A stretch of 64,000 bases of DNA from Poa pratensis (GCA_947311845.1 CAMZMU010000034.1:87356529-87420528); one strand, 5' to 3'; positions 40,084 through 54,771 are shown, numbered from the stretch's first letter. Notes: a model not told the origin generated them from the letters alone. Made by a program: numbers and translations.

Positions 40084-40213
40084 GGCTGCAGCGGTGGCGG
40101 CGGCGGCGAGGGGAGACGCGGGCGGGTGGGTGTGGAGGTGGAGGGGGAGGGTGAAGGTGGGAAGACGGCGAGGGCGGGGAGGAGGAGTGGCGCGAAGAGG
40201 GTAATAGAGAGGA

Positions 40214-40245
40214 TTTGGCGGGAAAGAGGTGAGTGGTTTGGCGGG
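40214..40245 (-). promoter_or_regulatory. Two E2F-type sites in the MCM5 promoter
   Basis: TTTGGCGGGAAA at 40214-40225 fits the E2F consensus in both orientations (TTTGGCGG and TTTCCCGC). A second site, TTTGGCGGG, lies at 40237-40245. Both are 130-165 bp upstream of the ATG. E2F-DP control of MCM genes at G1/S is established in plants, so S-phase expression is the expected consequence. Confidence 0.75.
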
Positions 40246-40259
40246 AGGAAGCTGTCGCC

Positions 40260-40267
40260 TAGGGTTT
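40260..40267 (-). promoter_or_regulatory. Telo box in the MCM5 promoter
   Basis: TAGGGTTT on the plus strand is AAACCCTA on the gene strand, 180 bp upstream of the ATG. gggcc/ggccc (site II-like) motifs lie next to it near 40276-40292. This combination is common in promoters of genes active in cycling cells. Confidence 0.6.
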
Positions 40268-40382
40268 GGCTGTTGGGCCGGCGAAAGCGGGCCCGTTGGT
40301 GGGCTGTTAGTATGTGGGCTTTGAGGCTTGTTGGTCCCCAAAAGAGCATCGTCTAATCTACCTTGAACGTTTTTATTTAGTT

Positions 40383-40399
40383 TTTTTTTTTTTTGAGGA
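40383..40399 (-). mobile_element. Extreme 5'-truncated retroposon: tail only
   Basis: A T run followed by gagga sits between two copies of the aacgtttttattt target site. gagga matches the terminal bases of retroposon copy B (tttagaggaagg at 51010). It looks like an insertion that consisted of little more than the A tail, next to copy A. Confidence 0.45.
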
Positions 40400-40412
40400 A
40401 ACGTTTTTATTT

Positions 40413-41073
40413 TTTTTTTTTTTTTTGCGGGATACAACTGATACACAGAGCAATCAGAAAAGACCTGCAAAGATGAAGAAATTACACAGAGGTCCTCCTG
40501 TAGAACGAAGAAGACGAAGATGAACAGCACGTTCCGGCGACGCGCCTCCGCCGCATCCTCCATTGAACCTTGGATCAGAGGATGACCCCTGGCGAGAGGG
40601 AAGACACCGGTCCTCGAACTCCATGGGAGCCTCCATCCTGCTCCTCCGACCTCCTCGTCGTCGTGCTCCTAGATCAGCCGGATCAAGATCTTCAACTGGA
40701 GTCGCCGCACCAAACTCCAGAACGGGGTACGCGCACGGCGGCCACCGGGGACCGCGAGCGCGACGAAGATGGAACCCCGCCATGGATCCACGCCGAGATC
40801 CATCGCCAGAGAGGTCGAGCTCCACCTGCAAAAGCCACCGCCGACACGCCACCACCTCCAGGACGCCGCCGGCTAGGCACCTACTCCGCCCTACGCTATA
40901 TACACGAGGAGATCCGGGGTTCCCCCCCCCTCCCGCCGCCGCAGCGGCCGGCGGAGGGAGAGGGAACCGTCGAGACCGTCGACGGCGAGGTGGGGGAGAA
41001 GGTGGATCCAGAAAATCTCCTCCTTACTGTAGCGGTGGGAGAGGACTCGTCCAAGGTGCGAGTGTTCAAAAAT
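40413..41073 (-). mobile_element. Non-LTR retroposon, copy A (minus orientation)
   Basis: The poly-T at 40411-40426 is the A tail of a minus-strand element, and the GC-rich 5' end lies at 41073. Target duplication aacgtttttatttagtt is at 41074-41090, with matching copies at 40366-40382 and, shorter, at 40400-40412. The 5' half shares tgtagcg(g/a)gg(g)...gaggggctcg-like blocks and a ccgggg/gttccccc block with copies B and C. No RT is encoded. Confidence 0.75.
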
Positions 41074-41447
41074 AACGTTTTTATTTAGTTGAATGCCTAT
41101 TGGCTTGTTTTGAAATGGATACGGGGAGAGTGAGGAGTCGGGGCACATCCACAAATAGAGAGGCGTACAAGAAAGTGAGCATTTTTTTTAACAGGAGAAA
41201 GTGAGCATGATAACGATGTATGGGATAGTTAACCCCTTTTGACGAACCTGTTAGCGAAGTGTAAGGACGCGTCACTGTAGACATATGTCTTCGCCGACCA
41301 TCAACATTTTTTTAAATTAAACACGGCATTGATGTAATATGCATATAGGTTTTTATACATAAAGAAGTATTTTCAAAGTACGTGTCTACATGTTCGAGCA
41401 TAAAAATATGTGTTTCCTCAAAGCGTTAGGGCGTTTACAAAGATAAA

Positions 41448-41858
41448 GCAAAATCATTGACTATCCGACTTCTTTGTGTGGTATAGAGTGAGTCCATAAG
41501 AACGACAACAAAAGTTAAAAGAGGCATCTCTTATAAGTGAAATGTACACGAAAGGTTGAACATGACATGGAAGGACTTACAAAGATGCAATTGTCGCGGT
41601 CTCATTGTTAGCAGAGGCACAATTTTATTGTTATTTCTCCACACCAACAATTGGCGCGAAAGAAGAATATAAATGATATAATATTTTATACTCCCTCTGT
41701 CCCTAAACATAAGACGTGCTAACAGTTCAATTTAAACTGCCAAAATGTTTTATATTTAGGGATGGATTGAGTATTATCTTCATCTCTACTGGAACTCAAC
41801 AAGAATCATGGTGTCGTCTCTAGAAGGTAAAGCATATTCCTTTTACAAGACTAGTAAT
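41448..41858 (+). repeat. About 400-bp direct repeat, copy 1
   Basis: From tatccgacttctttgtgtgg to about gcatattccttttacaaga this matches 43134-43535 with scattered substitutions and small indels. It includes a complete small MITE at 41691-41771. Confidence 0.85.
41691..41771. mobile_element. Small Stowaway-like MITE
   Basis: ctccctctgtccctaaa... and ...tttagggatggattgag form inverted ends between TA dinucleotides (41689-41690 and 41772-41773). The element is 81 bp. A diverged copy is at 43378-43457 as part of the larger duplication. Confidence 0.7.
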
Positions 41859-42884
41859 TGTGCATGTGCAATGCACGTGTTAGTCACCAATGTAAACAAA
41901 ATTGAGCACTCGTGACACAGGGCATGTTTTGTTTATATAAGTTTGCCAATCTTTGCCACACATTTTGGTAGACATGGCTAAGGTTAGACGATAATTATTG
42001 ACTTACAAGACTGGTTGCCATGGTATTAGAAAGAAATCAACTTCTATACCTTCAAAATAGAACATGATCTTGTAGTGTTCATCCTATTCTGCTAATATCT
42101 CCTATGGAAAATTTTGAAAACGATAATTAGGAAAGATTCAAGTATATTAACTACGACACCATGAAAGAAAAAACACACATGAGAAAACAGGGTGTAGAAT
42201 TCTTCACATTTTGTGCGACATGACATAGTTACTAACCATATTTTGCAAGGAAAAGTCATCTTCAATAAACAAGTCAGTCCTGAAGTGCATACCCAACCAT
42301 CTTGGACAATGTAGTAATTGCAAGATCTTTTCCTTCTCGTTCTATCTACAGAACAATAAGAAAAATGACCCCCAAAAAACAAGCCCTTTCCATGCAATCC
42401 ATAGAAAATACCAGACAAAATTAAACTCTTCCCGACAAAAAGTCATAGAAAGAAAGCTGTGACCTACCTAAAGCAGAGTTTCCAAATAGCTTGAATGCAA
42501 ATAATAGAATATTATTTAGCACGTTGCATTCAAAAGATAGATGCATCACCACTCCGCACAATAGCAGATAGTGTGGCATGGTTGTTTCGTGTCATACATG
42601 TTGCTATCTCTAAAATATTTTGGCGTGTCAGCATAATTCCAGGTGGTATACACAAAAGAAGTATATTCCCTTCCACCGACCACATCTTCTTCGCATATAT
42701 GGTTGCTAATTTCTTTCAACGCATCTTCTGAGAGCTTTACCTTCACAGAGTCAATATTGCAGTCTAGATTCTTGATCTTAGTTTTCCCTGAGAAATTGTA
42801 GAGCATATATTTCATAAATCGTAATAGACCATATATTTTGGATTTTTTCTCAAAAAACTATAGGTCTTAAATTCAGGAATGAAG
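41859..42884. other. Intergenic between the two direct repeats
   Basis: AT-rich, no supported ORF and no protein homology I recognise. Confidence 0.4.
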
Positions 42885-43131
42885 GGGTACTAGTAGTCCA
42901 TTAGCGCGTGACACGTGCGCGTCGCCTGCGCTACCATTACACGCGCATACTGGTAGCGTGCACGTAACATGCAAGTAGTGGTAGCGCATGCCGGGCCCGC
43001 ACTATAGGTAAGTAGTGGTAGCGCGCACGCGCTACCACTAACTTTTAGCTGTAGCACGATACTGGTGGCGGGGGCCCTGCGCTACCAGTAACTTTTTCAC
43101 ACGTCACCTATAGCGTTTTATGTACTAGTGT
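42885..43131 (-). mobile_element. CACTA transposon terminal fragment
   Basis: On the minus strand it starts CACTAGTACATAAAACG (43131 leftwards), then carries repeated subterminal units built on ggtagcgc / gcgctacca in both orientations at about 42935, 42960, 42980, 43015, 43030 and 43080. Such arrays and a CACTA terminus identify a CACTA (EnSpm) end. The other end and the transposase are absent. Confidence 0.6.
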
Positions 43132-43133
43132 GA

Positions 43134-43535
43134 TAATCCGACATTTTTGTGTGGTATAGACTCCATAAGAACAACGATAAAAGTTAAAGAGGCGCCTCTT
43201 ATAAGTCAAATGTACACGAAAGGCTTAGCGGTACATGGAATGACGTACAAATATGCAATTGCCGAGTCTCGAGATCGCACTACTCGCAGTCTCACGGTTA
43301 ACTCGAGAAATAACACTAAAATTCTCCACACCAACAATTGGAGCGAAAGAAAAATATACAAGAAAGCATATTCTCTACCCCCTCTGTCCCTAAACATAAG
43401 ATGTGCTAACAGTTCAATTTAAACTACCAAATGTTTTATATTTAGGGATGAATTGATTATTATTTTTCATTCTACTGGAACTCGACAAGAATCATGGGTC
43501 GTCATCTGTAGAAGGCAAAGCATATTTCTTGTAAT
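43134..43535 (+). repeat. About 400-bp direct repeat, copy 2, upstream of the aminotransferase gene
   Basis: This is the second copy of 41448-41858. It ends about 320 bp before the AAT start codon, so it probably lies in that gene's promoter. It includes the diverged MITE copy at 43378-43457. Confidence 0.85.
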
Positions 43536-43856
43536 TTACAAGAATATGATAAATATAGAGTAGCTTTAAAAGGAAACTAGAGGCAGCATTTTGCTTTCAC
43601 AAAGAAGCATCGCGGCAGCTCAAGGTGAGACGCAAAGAATCGCGGCATTCCCAAATCGGACGGCCGAGGATTAACCACGTCACCCTCCCGTTGGAATCTC
43701 CGGCTTCAGAAGTCGACAGCAGAACAGAACCAGTACGCGAAATCTTCAGTTCTCTGACGGAGACTCCAAGGCCATCGCCATCCACCCGCTCTGATCCAAG
43801 ATCACCCTCCTCCTCCTCTCCCCGCCGCAGCTCGGCAGCCCACCTCGTACCCGCGA

Positions 43857-47588
<3,732 letters not shown>

Positions 47589-48228
47589 ATTATAAGTGTG
47601 GGCGACACCATGAATTGCGATCAATTCCTTATATAGTATATATGCTGGGATTTTTGTGTCCTTCCAGCTTGAGTTTTCAGTCAGGATAGTGTGTTCGGTT
47701 TTGTGTAATTCCTGAGGGCAATAATAGAAATTCTGCCAGTGATGAAAAACTCATGTAAAGTCAGCACGGTGCTTGCAAGATTGTAACACTGATCAAGTAT
47801 AATGGCATTTGCAGTTTAATGCACATTTTATTGTTTAGATACTGGTCATAAACCAGCAGTAAAACCCTTAGTGAGTACTACTGTTTGAGCACTGGCCTAG
47901 AGAAGAACCTGCTTGGTCTTGGGCTCTTGACTTGATTGATGTAATCATGTTCGATTTGACAAATTTGACCCTTTTTTAAATTTATTTTATAAAATGGACC
48001 CAAATTCAAATCAATTCATGATCTGAACCTTTTCCACGGCGCCCGGCCCCAGGACGCCATGCTGAACTATACAACGCCCTGGTCCAAGACGTCACGGATC
48101 GTGCCACATCGGTCTGGCTGGTCCTACAGAAAACAAGTACGACGCCCTGGTTGGCACCTCAGGCCAGGGCGCCGTGCAACTTGCATGCACATGCATCGAT
48201 TCTCATCTTGCATGCATGCAGGAGGGCT
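47589..48228. other. Aminotransferase 3' UTR and intergenic DNA
   Basis: The 3' UTR probably ends before 47830. The section 48040-48180, rich in ggcgcc/gacgccctgg in both orientations, may be a small transposon end, but no TIR/TSD pair could be fixed. Confidence 0.4.
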
Positions 48229-49303
48229 GTGGGCATTGCTCGATAAATCCATGCATACACATATGTACAAGCTGCACATAGTTTTTGTGATGGCTATATG
48301 CTTCATGAACTAGTTAGCTATCTCACTGAAGTATCAAAATTTACTAGATATTATCTCCATGTGTGAATCTTTTACGTATGATTTACTAGACATACCTATA
48401 CAACGACAAATAGCACGTCTTTGCCGAAGTCGGTCTCCTTTCATTTCTAACCATCGCTAGCGCCGACGATCTTTTATTTTGCCCATTCCAAAATATTTTT
48501 GATTTAATTTAAGACAAAAATACTTAAAATGAGCGAGTGGTTGGTTATAAATTATATACATTTAGACATTAATTAGAGTTTGTCAATAAAATATCCAAGC
48601 CAAGATACTTGAATATAAAAAGTTCGCAACAACTAAGAGCGGTCGGTCTCCTAATTAATTGATTTTGGTATAAAACATATTATTCTTATATTTTGTTCAT
48701 GCACTTTTGATCATGGCTTCGTGATTTTATTGTACAATAAAATATAAGAAAAACTACATAAACATACTTAATAGAAAAGTATTTCATTTGCACAAAAAAG
48801 TAATTCCGAGATTTTGAAAGTGCCAATCGTGGAGCAACATAAATTAGGTTTTCTACTGTTGTCACTAAAACTTCCAATAAAATCATAAGTATATTGGCTT
48901 GGATATTTTATTGACAAACTCTAATTAATTAATGTCTAGATGTATATAATTTACGATCAACAACTCGCTCATTTTAAGTTATTTTGTATTAAATTAAATT
49001 CAAAAATATTTTGGAACGGGTAGAATCAAAAATCGTTGGCCCTAACGATTGTTAGAAATGGAAGGAGATCATCGACTTCGGCAAAAGACATGCTGTTTGT
49101 CGTTGTATACGTATGTAAATCATTCGTAAAAGATTCACACATGGAGATAATATCTAGTAAATTTTGGTAGTTTAGTGATATAGCTAGCTAGCTCATATAG
49201 CATATAGCATATAGCATATTGCCATCACAAAGACTGCGTGCAGCTTGTACTTACGTGCATGCATGGATTTACCGACACCGTTACCTAATTAAGCAATGCC
49301 CAC
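48229..49303. repeat. Long inverted repeat with arms of about 380-415 bp
   Basis: The left arm 48229-48610 is the imperfect reverse complement of the right arm 48887-49303; the spacer 48611-48886 is 276 bp. Matching blocks include aaatttactagatattatct, catgtgtgaatcttttacg, ttccaaaatatttttga and gtcaataaaatatccaagcc. By eye identity is high, with small indels. No ORF. It could be a foldback transposon or a hairpin-RNA source. Confidence 0.88.
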
Positions 49304-49447
49304 TTTTGGTCGTTGGGAGCAGCATCTCCTTTTTCGCTGGAAATGGTTCTACTGTTTCGGGATTATAGTCGTGTAGGTTCTGCTGTTTCGTACATGCTTT
49401 GTTGTTTCGTTCACCATATAAACCGAAGCAGTCGGACACGGCGATTT

Positions 49448-49810
49448 GGCTAGCGGGTGCAGCTGCACCCGCTAGCCAGAAAAAAAATTTCCGAATGTCA
49501 AAAAATTCGAAAAAAAATATTTGCATGTAGTCCAACATATTTGCACTCAGCACAAAAATTGGCATGGTGAAAAAAAAAATTTTGCAACCTGTGCAAAAAA
49601 GACAAATTCGGACATACCGAAAAGTATATGTACGTGTCCGAAATTTGTCTTTTTTGTACAGGTTGCAAAAAAAGTTTTTTCACCATGCCAATTTTTGTGC
49701 TAACACATCACGCTGTAATTTGCATCCGGATTTTTTTTCGGAATTTTTTGACATTCTGAAAAAAAAATTAAAAATAAAATACATAGTGGGTGCATCTAGA
49801 CCCATGCACC
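49448..49810. mobile_element. Foldback MITE with a perfect 30-bp palindrome
   Basis: The halves 49448-49614 and 49635-49810 fold on each other round a 20-bp loop. The best-paired parts are gacaaattcggaca/tgtccgaaatttgtc and caaaaattggcatggtgaaa/tttcaccatgccaatttttg. The outer left end is a perfect palindrome at 49448-49477 (ggctagcgggtgcag and its complement). Superfamily unknown; no convincing TSD. Confidence 0.75.
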
Positions 49811-50022
49811 GTTATGAATATCCGGAAGCAGTCGAACTATTCTTATTTTGTGCTTCATTGCGTCACGTGTACTAATGGTCACGTGTACTAATGTACTGCG
49901 TGTTTATTTTCTTCCAAAAATGGGATAAGAGTGAAGGAGGTGAGAAGTCGGTGTCGTCCGTCTCGCTGATTGCGTGCCACCAGAGAAGCAGCCGAGTAGC
50001 ACAGACGCAACGAAACCCTTAA

Positions 50023-50193
50023 GGGCTTGTTTGGTAACTGCAATCCCGGGGGGATCCCGGCCTTTTCCCAGGGAGAATTTTCCCCTAATCTGGAGGTCGG
50101 GAATAGAATCCCGGGGTTTTACACCTGGTTCTTCAGATTCCCGACCGGGATTATTTTCCCGTGAATATTTAACCCGGACAGCCAAACAAGACC
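50023..50193. mobile_element. Tourist-like (PIF/Harbinger) MITE
   Basis: A 171-bp element with terminal inverted repeats GGGCTTGTTTGG / CCAAACAAGACC and the 3-bp target duplication TAA on both sides (50020-50022, 50194-50196). This combination is diagnostic of Tourist MITEs. The body is rich in cccgg motifs and can form a hairpin. Confidence 0.88.
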
Positions 50194-50196
50194 TAA

Positions 50197-50987
50197 GTCG
50201 TGCTGCCCCAGACTATATCATCACAGACCTTTGTATGTCATTCTCCTTATTGTTGTATTGCAAAATAAGTAAATCTACATCTTTGCGCACCCATTATTTA
50301 TTTCTTCCGCCGCCATACTGATAAATTGATGGAACGAAAATGTGCGTTACTTGGTCAGTCTAGAAGCCCGAGCTAATTTACTAATTGATATAGTTCTTCA
50401 CGTCTGATTAGGCTCTTGCCTGCTTGACGTGATCTATTTATTATTTGATTATGCACCCGCATACTATGAACATGACAATAAGAAAAACAATGTTTTAACA
50501 CAAAAAGGCATTTGAATTTACCATAGCATGCTAAGAAAATGACCGATTCACTCTTTAGCTCACACCGAAAGTATTTAAATGCACATGGAAATAGCATGTC
50601 AAGCTCTAGCTAGTGGTTGTGAGTAGTATATATATCACTGCATCACGTGAAGGCTTTATACCACTAATCTATCCTGCTCAAATCTTTTCACCATGAGATA
50701 TTGGGGGCAACCAAATTTCCATTGATATGACAATCCGGTGATATTTGTATCCATGACAATGTCAGTAGATTCCTTATTTGCCTAGGCAGACTACATCGTT
50801 TGTTGTATTTGCACTTGTTATGTTGGCGTCATTCTGGGAGCGTAGTCAGTCGTGATGTTTGTGTCAGCAATAGTCCATCAAGCCATGTATGGGGTACCAG
50901 TATTGAGTGTGCACTCTCTCCAATGAGGAGGCAATTGCATACCTGTCAACCGTCGTCGCGATCATCCTCATTGACGTCCACACCTCG
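50197..50987. other. Intergenic, includes the left part of a broken ORF
   Basis: Mostly AT-rich. From about 50910 a short open frame (CTLSNEEAIAYLSTVVAIIL) runs into the retroposon target site and resumes at 51859 (see findings). No family recognised. Confidence 0.35.
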
Positions 50988-50999
50988 CCCATGACAGTT

Positions 51000-51846
51000 T
51001 TTTTTTTTTAGAGGAAGGATTCGATCCATATAATAGGAAACTCAGTACAACTTACAAGCAGGTCCAGCAAAGAAAAAGAAATTACAGCGAGACCCTGAAA
51101 ATTGCACAAAGCCCCCCAAGCTCCCTAAACGAATTACGATCGAATCCACCGGCCTTCACCCAAGAGCCTAGCCATCGCCGGCGCCGCCGTACCTCGAACC
51201 GCCGGAGAGAGAGCACCGCCACACCTTGTAGTTGGCTGCAAGAGCCGTCCGCCGCACGCGACGAAGCTTGGACTCGATGAACGCACACAGCCCCAGCGCA
51301 AGCACTCCAGCTCCACCCTTCTTCCAGCCGGCACCACTCCGGCCAGGTCCACCATCATCAACCTCACAGCACCTCCAAGCGCTGCTCCGCACGCCACCAT
51401 GGCCAGCCAGAGCAGACGCAACGAAGGCGACCACCGAAACCACCTGCAAACAAAAACAGGACCACAGCCACCTCCCGCACCTCTCCTCGCCACCACGGCC
51501 GGCCAGAGGAGCTCGGACGGAAAGCCGCGCCTGGAGTAGCAACTCCACGACCTCTCCGGCGAAGACGCCGGAACGGGGAGAGGGGAGGACGAAAACCCAC
51601 ACGGCGTTGCCGCCACCGTCAACAGCAGCACCCAAGGGAACACACACCTAACTAAACTAGGACCTAACACACACATGACGGAGCTGAGGCTCCCCCCCCC
51701 CCCCCCCCACCCACCTCGCGGCGCCGAACGGCGGCCGGAGGCGGAGGGGAGCAGGAGATCCGCCGGCGAACTCTAGAGGAACGCGCGGTCGCCGCTCTCA
51801 AACAGTACACGCCCTTATCCTTTCGCGAGAAGTAGTGGCCCCTCCC
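51000..51846 (-). mobile_element. Non-LTR retroposon, copy B (minus orientation)
   Basis: A T run at 51000-51009 (A tail of a minus-strand element) and a 12-bp target duplication cccatgacagtt at 50988-50999 and 51847-51858. The 3' part contains gattcgatccatataatagg and actcagtacaacttacaag, shared with copy C. The 5' part is GC-rich, with a run of about 17 C near 51692. It encodes no enzyme. ORFs on either strand follow from base composition. Confidence 0.82.
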
Positions 51847-51858
51847 CCCATGACAGTT

Positions 51859-52159
51859 GTGTTGTACAATCTTCTCAACAACATGCTACGGATCCTCGAC
51901 ATGTTCGGAGACCAATACATGAGCCAACACGCTCCACAACCTCCAAGTAAGTCACGGTGACGTGTCGTTTATGAATGACAGGGTGTGTCGTTCCTCCTAC
52001 CAGCCAAGGCGTTGTGAACTAGAGTTGATGGAGGGAAACTAAATCCATTGATCTGTTGGGAGATGAGACCAATGGTGCCGAGCGTCAGCCCTACAAAGCA
52101 TCATCCGGCGTCAACGAGGTGGCCCCATTTCCAAGATGAACAGCTAATGCCGGGTACCT
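51859..52159. other. Intergenic between retroposon copies B and C
   Basis: Holds the right part of the broken ORF (51859 to a TGA at 51959) and otherwise nothing I recognise. Confidence 0.35.
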
Positions 52160-52176
52160 GTTTGTCTTCTGTTTCT

Positions 52177-53034
52177 TTTTTTTTTTAGGAAAGGATCCGA
52201 TCCATATATTCAGAATACTCAGTACAAATTACAAGCAAGTCCAACAAAGAAAAGAAAATTACAAAAGGACCCTGCAATTTGCACGAAGCACCCTGAGCAC
52301 CCTGAAAGAACTTCAATCGGATCCATCGCCGGCTCCCAAGAACCTAGCCGACGCCGCCGTCGCCGTACCTCATGCCGCCGGGGAGAGAGCGCCGCCACAC
52401 GTTGTAGATGACCGCAAGAGTCGTCCGCCGCTGCGCGACGGAACCTAGACGCGATGAACGCGCACGGCCACAGCGCCAGCTCCACAGCACCGCCCAGCTT
52501 CCAGCCGACTCGGCGTCGCCCAGGCCAGCCACCACCATCACCCCCCCGCCTCCAGCCGCCGCTCCCCTCGCCACCACGGCCGGCCGGAGCAAACTCGACG
52601 AAGAGGCCCACCACATCCAGCACCACCAAAAGCAGATCACCACCGCCCACCAACTTCTCCCCTCTCCACCACGGACGGCCGGAGAAACAAAGCAGGAGGA
52701 GGAGATCTGACGGACCACCTTCACAACCTCCCCGGCGCCGAGGCCGGAACGGGGAAAGGAGGGGAAGGACCTCGCCCAGCTCGCCGACACCGTCGCCACC
52801 GTCTTCGACGCCGTCAGCAGGGCACACACACCTAATCTACACACTACAAGCCGGAGACGCAGGACCGGGGTTCCCCCACTCTCCCGCCGCCGAGGCGGGA
52901 GGCGGAGAGGGAGGGAACCACCGGCCTGGCCGGCGGCGAGGAAGGGAAAGCGGAGTCGCCTTCTTATCGCCTGAGCGCACTGTAGCGAGGGGAAAGAGGG
53001 GCTCGCTCCACTAGTCCCTAAATCTACTTGACAC
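52177..53034 (-). mobile_element. Non-LTR retroposon, copy C (minus orientation)
   Basis: Same family as copy B (ggatccgatccatatattca, actcagtacaaattacaagc). Target duplication gtttgtcttctgtttct (17 bp) at 52160-52176 and 53035-53051. The A tail appears as the T run at 52177-52186. GC-rich 5' end near 53030. No RT domain. Confidence 0.82.
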
Positions 53035-53051
53035 GTTTGTCTTCTGTTTCT

Positions 53052-54449
53052 GTTTGCAATAAACAATAATTGATGACCGTGCTGTTTTTAAGAATTAACT
53101 AGGAGTAACTATTTACACCTCAGCTCAATGTCACGCTAAACGTGTGTATCGAATAGCATGTCGATGTAGCTTAAGAAAGACACAAACTATGTGTTGCTGC
53201 AAGTAAATGCAATCCGAGTTCCTGACTGTGACTTTGCCAGGCCTCAAGGCACAATGGCACATAACAACTAAACCTTTTTTTTTAATGCGACACAAGGAGC
53301 AATTGCAGGTCCAGCCCATACTAGGATGCAAGCGCTATAAAAATGGTCTAGGCTGGGCACGGGCAGCCCACCAGGCCGCGTCTTCTACTACATCTCAGCA
53401 GTACGACTGCAGTCCACCCCATTTCGGCAGTGAAGGGAAACGCGGAAAGCAACAAGGCAAGTGGGCAACCGGCGTCTGACTTAAGGCAGCGTGAGCACGA
53501 CTTTGACGTGTTCCACGTGATGTGAACATCACGGACCCACGAAAGTTCGCCGAACGAGCCGAGAAATCCAGTGCCCATCTCGACCCACCCCATAGCCAGC
53601 AACCGGAGAAGCAGCAGCACAGAGCTGTCACGCGCGGCGCACGTGAGGCGAGGCGAGGCGAGGCGAGGCACTCGCATGTCGGCATCGACCTTTCGCCTTC
53701 ATTTAGCTTTCTACGTGTCCCCAACCTTTATTTTTCTTTGAGCAAGCATTGAGAGAGAGTCCTTTAATCGTCATCATGGCTTTTCATTTGATACCCTACC
53801 ACTGTCTACGCTTCGCATCGCAAGGGTCAATGACGGGAGGGCCCGAGCAAGAGCCGCCGGTACGCTTCGATGCGAAGCTTGGACGCTATAGGTGAGCGGA
53901 GAAAAATAAAAGGAGGAGGCGATGATGATGTGCTTGCCTTTGTCCTCCTCGCGTCCTTGGTACCGTCCCACGGGTCCACCGCCGGGTAGCGACGCGCCGA
54001 GACGAGTTGTTTATGTTCCGGTGATCAACGAGGTCCATCGAACACGGCATAGTATTTTTCTTTCTTGTCTAATAAAGAGCGTATCGAATGATGCTTAGCA
54101 TCTCCACGGGCACCACCCAAACATACATTTGAAAGGTTGAACGCAAAAAAAACGCTCACAACAACCCCAAATGTTCGACTTTTATGTCCGGCATGTTCGA
54201 GCGGGCCTCCAAACTTGGGGCCGTCGGACAACGACTGAACAAATCCTTCGACAAGTGGGTCCCGCAAGTCATAGACACGCGAGAAGGCAGAACAGCCGAT
54301 CAAGGAATAATGGCTTCCTCGTCGGTTGCCTAGGCAACTTCACCTGTTCCCGCCCATGCGTCGACGTGCAGTCTGCCTATGCGTCCACCGTCATTGATGT
54401 TGGTGGCGCCTCGGCCACTTTGCTGCCTCTCTCTTTATAGTGCGACGAC
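53052..54449. other. Intergenic
   Basis: A (GAGGC)5 microsatellite lies at 53645-53669. The stretch 54090-54330 has the look of an old transposon remnant, but no termini can be defined. No supported gene. Confidence 0.4.
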
Positions 54450-54771
54450 TGCTCGTGCACCGATCATTGATACCACTCTGTTCTCATCTCCCCACCACCC
54501 TCCCCCAGCCGCATCAGCTCCTCGACGAGGCCTGGCTGTTTGAGCGGTACGATCTGTACGCGTCGTCGGACTACTGGCTTCCGAAGCATTGCCGGCTGAT
54601 CCCCGCTGGTCACGCCGTGCCACCGCTTCCCATCGGCAGGGAGCTCAGCTTGCATATCTTGGAGCTGCGACACGCGGTGACGCCAAAGCAGCGACGCAAC
54701 CTCGACATGCCTGGTTCGAGCGATTCAAACAGGAGGCTCCCTCGCTCGTTGGGACGACATGGAGAGGTGGG
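54440..54771 (+). pseudogene. Fragment of a repetitive Triticeae hypothetical protein, cut by an LTR insertion
   Basis: The frame reads LLDEAWLFERYDLYASSDYW, LPKHCRLIPAGHAVPPLPIG and LRHAVTPKQRRN. This pattern of aromatic and Pro-rich spacing resembles a multi-copy, transposon-associated hypothetical protein of wheat and barley. It is interrupted at 54772 by the LTR. Function unknown; the identification is from memory of the pattern. Confidence 0.4.

Noticed and set aside
41448..43535. The two 400-bp direct repeats as LTRs of a small retrotransposon
   Set aside because: No TG...CA ends, no primer-binding site or polypurine tract, no target duplication, and each copy contains a MITE and unrelated flanks.
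51134..51676. ORFs of 130-240 codons in the retroposons at 51.1-51.7, 52.2-53.1 and 40.5-41.1 kb
   Set aside because: They sit inside TSD-bounded retroposons, occur on both strands, and have no conserved domain.
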